From positions 16,024,020 to 16,088,019 of the forward strand of contig NC_051138.1 of NCBI RefSeq assembly GCF_014839805.1: a stretch of DNA of 64,000 bases, read 5' to 3'. This document shows positions 1 through 11,700 of this stretch, piece after piece. Position numbers and translations under genes: made by a program. The notes below the pieces were generated by a model that saw only the letters and a list, made by a program, of their open reading frames with translations, was not told the origin of the DNA and did no database searches. This stretch comes from Manduca sexta. Taxonomy: Eukaryota > Arthropoda > Insecta > Lepidoptera > Sphingidae. Numbering within the stretch: the stretch's first letter is position 1; the number at the start of each line of letters is the position of its first letter.

Positions 1-234
1 CCCTGAGTATTATCAAGTAGAGAAGTGCAAAGAAATGATACAAAGACACATTTATTTGAATATATATACTTTATCAGCATGTTTAACGCACATTCCAACC
101 TTCAGTAAATGAGGTATGTTATCAAACCAATTCTCATATCCTCAAAAATCTAACCGAAAATCCCACTTTTCATATGCTAAGTATGCTGGCAGCGGACCAA
201 TGAGGCGCTCAAAATATTAAAAACTGAACACCAC

Positions 235-282
235 ACAATCCTTGTCTTTGTATGGGGTCACCCATACAAAGACAAGGATTGT
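235..282. repeat. Perfect 22-bp-arm hairpin, 4-nt loop
   Basis: Arm 235-256 is the exact reverse complement of 261-282, with GTCA between. Flanks outside the arms do not pair. Confidence 0.95.
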
Positions 283-529
283 CGTATCAACTTTCGACCA
301 CACTATTCAGACTTGAAACAAATATCCTTGAAATACACTAATATTGTCTCAGCGCAGTTTTCACGCGAGCAAAGCCGCGCGCTACAACTAGTTATATACA
401 ATTTCATTAGGTTTATATCTAATGCCTTGCACTCTATAGCTGGCGCCATGCAGTATTGCTCAATACTGTCTTGGAAGTCATTGTATATTTAGCATTACTG
501 GACATTTTGAGACTCAACATCTTATGTCA

Positions 530-802
530 TAGGGCGTTTGGAGAATTCCACTACGGTATCTCCTGCCTGTCGTAAGAGGCGACTAAAAGGGGCCACGAAG
601 GGGGTCGTCGGCGGGCAGCAGGGGGCTGTCCGCCCTAGTGCATTTCTGTGCATCTTTTGCACATCTGTCGGTTGACCCCCGGGATGGACAACAATGTGTA
701 GTATGCCTCACGCTCACGACGCCGATGGCATCCTTCGGTGGGCGGGGGCTTCTGAGCATAACCGCTCAGTCACCCCCTACGAAGGCTGGGCGGTAGTAAT
801 AA
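530..802 (+). mobile_element. R1-like LINE, 3' end fragment
   Basis: GTTTGGAGAATTCCACTACG through GTAAGAGGCGACTAA and the GGGCAGCAGGGGGCTGTCCG block is nearly identical to the 3' part of the longer LINE at 45900-46770. It ends with the GCTGGGCGGTAGTAATAA motif also seen at 26345 and 38815. Only the last codons and 3' UTR remain. Confidence 0.75.
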
Positions 803-836
803 GGAACTTTCTCCGCGAATCAAAAAAAAACACATA

Positions 837-1022
837 GACTAGTTGGGTGTGGAATGGACAGCCGTGATGAATATCCGCAGATTTAAAACCCAAGGGCACA
901 TATCTCGGTGAAGGAAAACATCGTAAGGAAACCTGCATGCCTGAGAAATTCTCCATAGGATTTTTGAGCGTGTGCGGAATCAATCAACACGCACTAGGCC
1001 AGTGTGATATTATTAGTATCTT
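837..1022 (+). mobile_element. SINE family A, diverged copy with internal deletion
   Basis: It runs from AGTTGGGTGTGGAATGGA to the CACTAGGCCAGTGTG end. About 60 bases between the tRNA-like head and the CGGTGAAGGAAAACATCGT core are missing. It abuts the LINE tail at 530-802. Confidence 0.75.
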
Positions 1023-1447
1023 AATATAAAGATAGAAGATATTTTCTTATCTACAAAGGCTCAGTTCCGTTTAACTGGATCAGAACTAGACTAATATAGT
1101 TAACATTTAGTTGAACTAAGCTGGTTTATTGACCTCAGCATTCCTTGCGGTTGTAAGCGAGTTAGAATGTCTCACCTAATTATATTATGAAGATATATTG
1201 CTGTATCGTTGAACGCTTTGAAACCGTTGAGTTTGGTGTTCTAATCGAGCATTTGAAAATTTATTGGCGGCATTACAGCTTGAGTGATCGAGTTAATAAA
1301 ACAAACAATATTAGTGTACTGCATCTATCTTATGAAAACCTCCGTGAAATAACAGATGTTCTTTTTATACAGGCTTCTGAGATTTCCGTGGATACGTGGA
1401 ATGAGAATTATCTTTGTCGCGTCAAATCTCTATATTATCTTTTTCAT

Positions 1448-1740
1448 TAATAATTGAGACTGGGATTTTCCATCTTAAAAAAATACTCAGTCGTAGCTCG
1501 GAGGCAGGAAGTTAGCGGTGTGATATCTCCGTGCCTCGGAAAGCACGTAAAGTCGATCCTGAGCCTGATCTCTCTCCGGTCATGTCGGATCGCTGTCTAA
1601 TCGGACTTTGTGAGTGAAGAAACAGAGAGTGCACCTGTATATTGCGCAAACACTTGTGCACTATAAGATCTCCTTCATAGCTGATCTCCGGTGAGATTCG
1701 CCGCCGTGGCCGAAATTCGGCTAGGAGGGATTCATTAATT
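1448..1740 (+). mobile_element. SINE family B, copy 1
   Basis: The body (GTGCCTCGGAAAGCACGTAA, CCTGATCTCTCTCCGGTCATG, GAGTGCACCTGTATATTGCG, GATTCGCCGCCGTGGCCGAA) aligns throughout with the reverse complement of 25220-25490. The tRNA-like head is not evident here. Confidence 0.8.
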
Positions 1741-4700
1741 ATCTTTTTTTATATCACTAATCCACTTACGATTTCATTAGTGCTGTAGGATTTTCTAGTG
1801 GGTGGTATTCACGTACGATGAAATGCTTGATTAGCGGATGACCTGCTATGTACGGTGTACAAATGGCCGATAAACTAACAACTCCAGCCGGATCTTACAA
1901 ATCTAAAATACATACCTCATGTCTCCGTGCCGCTCCTTAGCCTAAAATATTGTTAAGCCTTATAATGTTATATTATCTTTACAGGTACATAATATATTAT
2001 AAAAACTAACAAAGTAAGTACTATGAAACCGGGGAATCGAACCCTGTATCTCCTGTTCACAACTACATGCACACTCCACATCGTGGCGTTGTATATTAAT
2101 CATCGCATTAAGTCAAAAAAATCGATTCGGCAGTCGATACATTAAAGTAGAACTAAGCAAAACGTCGCTCATTCAAACTTGAACCAGCCTCTAATCCTGT
2201 TTAACAGTCCATCATCCTTGCAACTGACTCGCCGTCTTTGTCTAACAACACGGGAGTGAGCGAGACATAAGAATATTGACATAGTGCTCACCAGCTGCAA
2301 CTGTTTCTCGGTAGCTGAGCAAAGGATTGTTGACCAAGAGCTGTTACACTTTGTGTTGGTTATAATAAACAATCATAAACGTATTGTTTATTAATGGATG
2401 AGTAAACAGTGTTTTGACAGGAGTGAACAAGATACAAGGATATACGACTGAAAAAGGGATACATAAATTAGGATTAGAGAGTGATGTAAGCTAAAAGGTT
2501 TTTACAACGCAATTTAAAAGAATTTTGTTCAAAATTTTTATGTAACCAGTTACGTAGAGTTGGGTAGGACATGAGATAAAAAAGAGTTTGTAAGAGTAGC
2601 CTCTTTTTAGCATTGAGCCGGTACAACGTCCTACTTCAAATGAGGCGAGGCGTAGTGAGGCTCGGCGCTTCAATGCATATCTTACAGTATTTTGTAATGT
2701 TAACCCTCAAAATATTTCCCTCCCGCTTGCGACTCGAAACGCAGTAATGTAATGTTCATTGTAAAATAACGTCCTATTGTAATTTGTAACATACGGTTCT
2801 CTACCTCACTGTCCTCGTCCTACAGTTTACCAGAGACAGAGAATAAGTAACGCGACTGCCGCGACATAAAATTTGAAGTAGTACAATATATAATTTTGAG
2901 CCACTCTTACATTTTAACGTCATGTACCGGACAAATGTACCGCCTCTTGTATGTCCTACTCAACATTACAGTTACGGATTATACCCTATGCAATAAAGAA
3001 TTATCAAAAATTAGTCCACTCCGTAAAAAGTATTGCATGGTCGAACATAAAAAAAATACGTATCGAATTAAGAACCTCCTACGTTTTTTTGTCGGCTAAA
3101 ATAGAGTTATTTTATAGAAACGTATAACTATTCTATCCATTTCGATGATCTATCTACCTACATATTATGTATATATGAATAAATGTGTTTCTGGACTCCA
3201 AAACCGTAGGAGCGATATTAATAACATTTTTAAGTGTTTTTTTACCGATTAACCCAACAGGTGGTCCTGTGAAGTTTGGTAGAAATCAAACCAACAGAAG
3301 TCTCTGCCCATAAATTATTATTATTAGTGATACGCATGCAAAGGAGGATCGGGTCCTTAGTTAATTATATTTTATTATTACTTGTGTATAATTATTGTTT
3401 TAAGATATAAAAAAATACTGTCATAAAGAACTATCTTTTACTAAAGTTATTTCTACAACAAAAGACGATAATATTTTCTGATAAAAGAACCACAAACATT
3501 TCGAATTGGCGGGAAAAGATGGCCGACGTCATTCTACGCGAGAGAATCGTTTGATGTTCGAAACGACGCACACTTTGATGGTGCGAATTTGATACGCGGT
3601 CAATTTATGGCTTTGATGTGGAAACATATATCTGCGGCCGCTGCAAATGGCGTGCATTAGACACATTCCTGTGTTGGCGGGAAAATAATAGCTAAACAAG
3701 ATGGGCGATGCGGGTATAAAATATTTTTCGCATTTTTATATAAAATTTGTTGTTTAGTTCTTTACTGTTTAGATCAATTTATGTTTTCTAACAGAAAGAA
3801 CACATTCATATTGATAAGTTTGTATTGTTCGAATATGGATAAGATTAATTAAAGATTATATGTAATTACACAAGTCTATCACCTAAATAACTTGTATCGA
3901 CCAGTCTGATCTAAACAACTTGTTATAAGTTCCCAATTATTTATTGCTTCAACATAGTTTTGATTTTTTATTATTGTAACTGGATTGAAAAATAACTGTC
4001 ATTACCAACTGATATTACTAGATCAAAAAACAAACTTTAATGTTTTTGTATATTATAACTGGCTGGTTTAAATCAGCGTTGAAAAATCAATCAACAGTTT
4101 TGAATTTCGAATGTTTTAAAAAAGTAAAGTAGGCTAAAAGAATATTTACTGTATCGATTCGACGATGCGCTCACCGACATTTTTCGATGAAGACTTCGCC
4201 GCTTATTTCTAGTGATTTTTATCACGTTTCATAATTTCCCGCCACTACGTCACATAAACATTGCAGGATTTCGTAACGAATTACATGGACGTATCCAGAA
4301 TTTAAATATTAGAAGAAGAATGTTAAGAGAAAGATGGAAAATGCGTAAAGCTTTTATACCAGAAAGGGTGATATTTTTTTCTTCAAAACATATTTTTGAT
4401 TTATTCCTTACCGTTAAACATTTTTAATGTCCAAACCACTTTTAAAGAATTTTTGCATCAAAGCACCTAGGTCGTGTACATATCTGATTTTTCTTATACG
4501 CATCAAAAGAAAGGTCGATAGAACATGAAAATAGAGTTTGGAATAACATCTTTACCTATCTTTACCTTTACATCTTCTGTAAAATTTTACTCACCCTATA
4601 ATGTTTTTACTAATCACCAACTACTTATAGTCTAGCAATGATCTTGAAACTTTACCTTTCGAATTATCCAGATAGAGTAAACTCGCCAAATCTAGACCAT

Positions 4701-4954
4701 AAATAGAATATAGATTGGTGCCATTCGAACTAGGGGGAATGCCCCACCCTGGTACTCTGGTTACGCCCCGCATGACATCAGCCGGATGCCGCTCTCAGCT
4801 GATTCACCGTGTTTATTTAATCTGTGGCATCATACTCCAAATGGGTTATCTTGGAAAAACGTCGGCCTAACTTTTACAAGCTTTCTTTGAGATTTTACAA
4901 ATAGTGGATTGCAATTATGATCTAAAGGTTGTTGAAGTAAAACTATTCGCTATT
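1741..4954. other. Intergenic, nothing recognised
   Basis: AT-rich sequence. A lone tRNA-like B box lies at about 2035-2050 on the minus strand. No coding similarity is seen. The open frames here (for example 2896-3099 and 4212-4427) have no recognisable domain. Confidence 0.5.
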
Positions 4955-5085
4955 TTTATAATTTTTTGCCGACGTTTCGAAGAGTGCAGTCTTCAAGGTC
5001 ACAATGAGGGACTATCGGTGAGTCGGCAGTATCTGAAATTATAGTTTTATTTCAATGTCTAACATTCGCGTAAACATAAGAAATC
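4955..5085 (+). repeat. Interspersed family E, copy
   Basis: GCCGACGTTTCGAAGAGTGC, CTTCAAGGTCACAATGAGGG and AATGTCTAACATTCGCGTAA are shared with 41025-41225 and 49795-49915. Confidence 0.7.
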
Positions 5086-5142
5086 GTTATCATTGAAATT
5101 TCTATTAGTTTTGGCGTTTATGGTTTTGTTTATTCTCTGAGA

Positions 5143-5176
5143 TTTACTTTCTATAAATCCCTTTATAGAAAGTAAA
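5143..5176. repeat. Perfect 15-bp-arm hairpin, 4-nt loop
   Basis: TTTACTTTCTATAAA (5143-5157) and its complement (5162-5176) flank TCCC. Confidence 0.9.
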
Positions 5177-5553
5177 GCTCTCTCCTTCTAAATTACTCAC
5201 GCTGTCAATGTGCCTACAATTATTCCAATATGTTCATAGCTGTGGGTCATCACCATCAGGCCGTCTGTCTAATGGATTTTTCGCAAACAATCAGTTATAA
5301 AAATTATTATAGCAAATTCTTAACCTACTGGTTTCTGTTCATAGCTTTTTTAGAATAAAAGAACCATTGTGTATTATTTCAGAAAAAGAGAAGTCTATAC
5401 TAATCCAGAATATGTGTGTGTCAAATTTATCCAAAAATGTTCAGCCGTTTCTGCGTTTACTGATAGGGTAGGTTTGGTTAAGCTATTAAAACCAATGCGC
5501 CAATTAGTACAAAAAATAAAACACCAGCTCCATATTCAAACTAAGTTTACTCC

Positions 5554-5784
5554 TCAGTTCTTTACATTATCTGCTGGAGGCAGCTGGAGCTTGGCGGCCA
5601 GATCGTGCGGCACGTCCAAGTAGGTCCTCTCCAGGCCCACTGTTAAGATCAGGGCTTTGAGACGATCCACCTCGACGTTGTCGCCCTCACTCGACCAGAC
5701 AGTCATCGAGGAGTTAAGGGAAGCTGTCTCTCGGAGCAAGTCCAGGAGGACTGGCTGACTGTTTGACGCGAGGCCAGCGCGTAC
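5554..5784 (-). CDS. Menorin-like gene, terminal coding exon 5
   Basis: Acceptor AATACCCAG precedes 5784 and the stop codon is at 5554-5556. It codes residues 208-283: VRAGLASN, then TVWSSEGD (235-242), a C-terminal family signature, then a short tail ending DNVKN. No transmembrane or GPI-type tail is seen. I did not find a convincing poly(A) signal close to the stop; an AATAAA on the minus strand lies roughly 400 bp downstream, near 5140. Confidence 0.92.
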   Translation of the reverse strand, partial: VRAGLASNSQPVLLDLLRETASLNSSMTVWSSEGDNVEVDRLKALILTVGLERTYLDVPHDLAAKLQLPPADNVKN

Positions 5785-8700
5785 CTGGGTATTAGGAATG
5801 TAAGGATTTACGATTGATTCTGATCTGCTTGACTCATTCAAATTATAATTATCAGCTGATTATTGCAATGTCGGATACTAAGAAAATTTCAGATCTATAA
5901 CCGTTAACTAAAAGGGATTCCTCTAAAAACACCCACTTTTGTAACTTAAACATATATATATACACTGTGTGAGTGACTTGCCTACTCGCTACAATACCAT
6001 GCAATAGTATAAAGAAAGTAACTAACCACCGTCATGACTTTATTGAGTTTATATACCATTAATTCCATCATCAATCAGGCTTATGCTGAATAATCAATAA
6101 GATCAAAATAAAACTTACTGGGAATGTGACAGTTTGGTTTATCTTCTGCTCATTGACGAGCCTGAGCATGGCCCCGATCTGGTCCCGGCTGTACTCTCCC
6201 TCGGTGATGTTCCCGCCGTAGTTGGTGGTCCAGCCGATGGAAAGAACAGCGCGAGGGTGCTTGGCGCCAAGCTGAATGAACTTAATGGGGTCCACTGGTT
6301 TGGTTGTGGCCTCCACTGGCCCCGGGAGGATGTCAGCGTTCAGCCAGAGAGGGAAGGTTGCCTGGGCAGGGGGTTTTAAGTTTGATCTAGATTTTATCTA
6401 TTGGAGTAATCCAATAGATAAAATAAAAAATAAAATTTCTTTAAGATCCAGATGTAAATCTGGGGCTTAAAGGAATAATAAAATGGAAAATACGCACTCA
6501 GGGTGGTTATTTTTATATTATAATAAAACTTGAAAAAAAAAGTGGTACTCATTTTTAAATACATTGCGCGCACAGAGAAGTGTAATATTTGACATAATAT
6601 AAGTTCATATACAGAAGTGCAGAAAAATATAATAATGTATAATATTTGTTACAAATATATTAAATTTCATTGTTGCATTTCTCCCACTGGACGCCCATTC
6701 CTAGTTTTAGATTATTTATAATGTAATCAAAAAAGATTTATAGTATACCTAAGTATCTATATCTTGAATATCATGATGACAGAAGTGATGTACAAATTGT
6801 TTAAAACGTTATTATTTTAACGACCTGTTAATTCAATATGACCCTTAAAAATAAAAATCAAAATTGGACAAAACACCAAATTACAATCAAAAAAATATAA
6901 AAAGCATAAAGAATGCCCAATTCAAGCGTGCAGCGACACAGTTTTCTAAATAAACAGCACACAAATATCCCATGCCCTTTATTAACCAATGCCGTCGCAA
7001 GAGAGCATACAAAATCCTTCATATAATTCACACGCCGAGTAATTTATCAATTTACCGATGAATATCAAAACTACCATTTAGAATACAACTTTATTTATGT
7101 GGCAACACCGGTTATTATCCCTTGAAATATGACTGCGGTTGCCTGCAGTGCTAATCTAACTAAAAAGGGCCTTTTTACCACGCCTTAAGGTCGGCTTTCG
7201 AGTAGAATTGTAACATAATAGGTTAACTGGAAGCTAATTTTAACTGCCCAAATGTTTATTCACGTTAATTATTGTTAACTGAAAGAAAACAAGATTATTA
7301 CGTCGTTGTTTTCTCTCTGAACTATACGTGCGTCGAAAACGTGTTTAAGGTAAATTGTACAGTAATTTTGGATGCAATTAATGGCTCAACTGCAATTGTA
7401 TTTATAGCGATACCTTTGTGAAGCAGTAAATATATTGTTCAAAGAGAACCGCGGAAAGTTTCCTTTATGTTTATTCTACTACAGTTATTTTGTCAAATAT
7501 ACTATAGTTAATTTGTAAAATTATTTTAAAAAGTAGTGCGACACGTTTTAAATACTCGTCTATAGTATTTTAATCTATTGGTCGCCTGGATTGAGTTATT
7601 ACATCTTCCATAACCGTTATCTTTAAGGATCGCAGCTCACGACGATCTTGAGATCGATGGTCTATTGGCTATAGAGTTTATGATCAACTTGGACATTCAC
7701 TAATATTAATGACTGTCGAATAGGGTACCGGACTCATTTTTGTTGTTTAATAATAATATCAGCCCTGTATTATATACTTGCCCACTGCTGAGCACGGGCC
7801 TCCTCTACTACTGAGAGGGATTAGGCCTTAGTCCACCACGCTGGCCTAGTGCGGATTGGTACACTTCACACACCTTCGAAATTCCTATAGAGAACTTCTC
7901 AGATGTGCAGGTTTCCTCACGATGTTTTCCTTCACCGTTAAAGCGAACTATAAATTCACAAAGAATACACACATGATTTTTTAGAAAAGTCAGAGTTGTG
8001 TGCCCTTGGTATTTGAACCTGCGGACATTCGTCTCGGCAGTCCGTTCTACACCCAACTAGGCTATCGCCGTTATTTTTGTTGTTTACTATTATCAAATAC
8101 TTACATAATATAAATTATAACACAGAAGGAATTATTAAAATCCGGTAAAAAATCAACAAGTTATAAGTCTTTGAATTTCGGTGGAAGGGGTAATTAACAA
8201 GAAACAGAAAAGAGACGAAACATCCACATGTGACGTCATCGGGAATTACGACGCGTGCGAAAAAAAGAGATGAAGCGATATCCCCACATCGCGCCCACTT
8301 CTGCACACATTACAATATTTTAAATGTGAATTACTCGCTCATTTTTTAACCAATTGTTATGCAGTTTTCGCAGGAGTGCTTCTTTTTCGTATTATTGACC
8401 ATTACATATAGAATAATGTACAAAATCAAGCATAGGCCGGTCCCCTATTGCGAGTGCATTACCGAACTTTAAAAAAAAATGTAGATTAGAAAGATGTCTA
8501 TGTTTATCCAGATATCATACCAAATGTGAAAAATACAATTGCAATAATGTACCGACGTCTGTTTTAAAAAGTTAAACCAAGATAATTGATTTGTGTAGAA
8601 ATATCAGAAGTTAATGTACACATTTACAATTTTATGAGAACCCAAATACTAAGTATTTCATAATGTATCGTCCCTAATCCATTCGGATAATCATCCACGC

Positions 8701-11700
8701 TTTTTTTGGAAGAAACAATTCTACCCGACTACAGCGAAGCGAGGAAGGGTAATGACGGTAACACCCTATATAACGTATCTATTTGTTTGAACGTTACAAT
8801 TTAATAAATATCAGTGCACTGTCAATTCGTTTGCCAGAAGAACATTAATATACTTAAAGTTTAAAACTTTCCTCTAGAATTCAGTTTCAAGTCTTACTAA
8901 AATATTTTCCCAAAGGAATGTGTATCAAATATCTTTCATTTGTTATTTCTTTACTAGCACCATCATTGTGGTCTATCAATAAAACAACAGAATTTTTTTT
9001 TTATAAAACTGGTTTGTCACGTGTTGCATATTGCGTTCGATATGAATTTTTACTGTTCCTACCACATTCTGACATGAAAGTAAGTTCCATGATCCCTAAG
9101 AGCACTATTCGCATTTACCTTACTAGCTACGCCTTCTGCTTTAAAGCGTGAACATATGCCTATACATACCTCTGGCTTAGCATATGGAGCGATCAGATCC
9201 TGACTCTTCTCATAAGCTTCGATACTTTTGAAGTCCAACTTCACCCCTTTTTGCTTTGAATTCACGTTGTTATATTGCTTTACTGTAGACAGGAACTCTG
9301 CTAGGGATAGATCGGATGTCGTGGCTGGCGGATGGGCCATTATGGGAATCGGGGGACCGTCCTGACCAACTAAAGTCCCGAGGACAATATCCGCTTCCAG
9401 CATTGAAGTTTCGCCTGGAAGATAATGCAATCTTAACTGTAACTAAACAAGAATTCAATTTAGATTTTATTCTTAGCATATAACAAATAAATGTTCTTTA
9501 AATAATTATCTCAAAGTGACTCCTACGCGCAAGTACTATGCAAGTTTATTTATAAAGTTATCTACGATGTTGCTATTGTTTCTGTGTAGGCGTTTCTAGA
9601 TGCAATAACGGAACTTTTGAATTGGCTTGAAGCAATGTAAAATTATAATTACCATTACATAGTTATTATTGGGACCATTTATTAACTGCATGAAAATAAA
9701 TACAACTTAACACTACTAACTACTAAATCTTTGTTCTTTAGGGGCCTCATTCTCTATCCCGCACGTTATTTTAACAGTGCGTAACAAGCACGTAACACAA
9801 CGCATCATGTTTAGACCTATAGAAATTTGGCTTACAGAATACCATTCCACGCACATTTCTCGAAGATATTTCGCGTAACGGCCGCGTTACGCGTTTACAC
9901 TATCATACAGAATAAGGGCCAAGTCTAGTCTTTAAGTAAGTAGTCACACTACTTACTTGCTAAAGCTGCCGTCAAATATGTTTTGTTGTTGACAGCGTGC
10001 GCCCACGTGATTTTAGTCAAGTTCTTCATGGTTTCTTCGTCACTTTGCACCAGGGCGGCTAGAAAGAATATTTCTTTTACTTTACGTATAATGTATATGT
10101 ATAATTTATGTATATATGTGCATAAGCATAGCATCGCGCCTTTTTCTGTTAAAATTAATTCGCTCACCTATCACACCTTACTTTAATTGTTGGCTTTTTT
10201 TTTACAAAAAAATATATCTACGATCAATTGAGCTAGTTTAGAGAATGTTTAAGATTAGGGCATACCAATGAGAGGTGAATCTTGCCAAAGTTTACACTTA
10301 CAGATATAAAAAAGCTTCTGCTACTATGGCATTAAAACGTAGTAAAAAAAAATGACTAAATTAATATTATAAACCTTTATGCTATTATCTCATACACCGC
10401 AACGTAATGGCGTTGACGTCACTTCGCTAACCATGCATCATTTAAATAGCAAATGCATAATAGGAAGGTTTGTATAAATAAAAATAATATCAGCCCTGTC
10501 GTTTTAATGAAACATACGTTTGAATTGGTGAGTACGGCGATGGGTTCTGATGAGTTATTGGTAGATCTATATACATCAATATTACGAAAAGGAAGGAAGG
10601 ATACGTAAGGTAGTGTGACCAATTATAGTCCGGTTGCAGACGCATTTATGTATATTAATAATATTAGCCCTGTATTATATACTTGCCCACTGCTGAGCAC
10701 GGGCCTCCTCTACTACTGAGAGGGATTAGGCCTTAGTCCACCACGCTAGGCTAGTGCGGATTGATAGACCTCACACACCTTCGAAATTCCTATAGAGAAC
10801 TTCTCAGATGTGCAGGTTTCCTCACGATGTTTTCCTTCACCGTTAAAGCGAACGATAAATTCACAAATAATACACACATGATTTAATTTTTAGAAAAGTC
10901 AGAGGTGTGTGCCCTTAGGATTTGAACCTGCGGACATTCGTCTTGGCAGTTTGTTCCACACCCAACTAGGCTATCGCCGCATCCAAGGATTGATTGCCTA
11001 TATTTTATTATTATTTTCTTCCTTCTTTCTAATTTTTTCCAATGAGCACAAGAGAAATATTTTTTTACCCGAAGATTTTATTTTATAATTTAATAAACTA
11101 TTATGTGTGGCATGAAGTAGTTGATATTTTATTATAATTCATCCTATGAGACTGATAGTAATACGATATTACTAGCAAAAAATAATTACCTGCATTAATA
11201 ATCCTTGCATAAAAGGGCCGATATAAAGCCAAAAATATTACAAATACAAGAAATTAATTTTTAGTAAAACCTTACAGCTTTCTAATTGTGTAATAAAAAC
11301 TCCTTATTATTTCTAAATCTACCATAACATCTATTATTTTTTGGTTTGGCAACACAAAAACAAATTATATTATGTGATTAGTCACTTGTCAAACAGAAAC
11401 AAAAACAGCTGATATCATTTAACTATTAACCTAAAAAAATTCTTAAGAACACAAATTATTGATAATAACATATGTATCTACTTACGGTTAATGTGTATTA
11501 TATTGTGTTTTATCTCTTCGTCACTTATTTACGCTTTATTATTACTATTTCACATAAAATAACCAAACATAACAAACGCTCTATTGCTACCTTGACACAA
11601 ATAAACATGCAGTTAAAAGTGGCGCTAGTAGTCATACATTATGGCGTACTATATTAAGCGCAGATGTAGTTCCGAATTTCGCCACGGACTTGTGCGAATT

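Noticed and set aside
1187..1450. 87-codon plus-strand open frame
   Set aside because: No recognisable domain. It ends at a SINE-B copy, and the length is expected by chance in a window of this size.
2020..2095. Possible tRNA gene (GGTTCGATTCCCC on the minus strand)
   Set aside because: A good B box, but I could not fold an acceptor stem or anticodon arm around it. It is more likely a SINE head.
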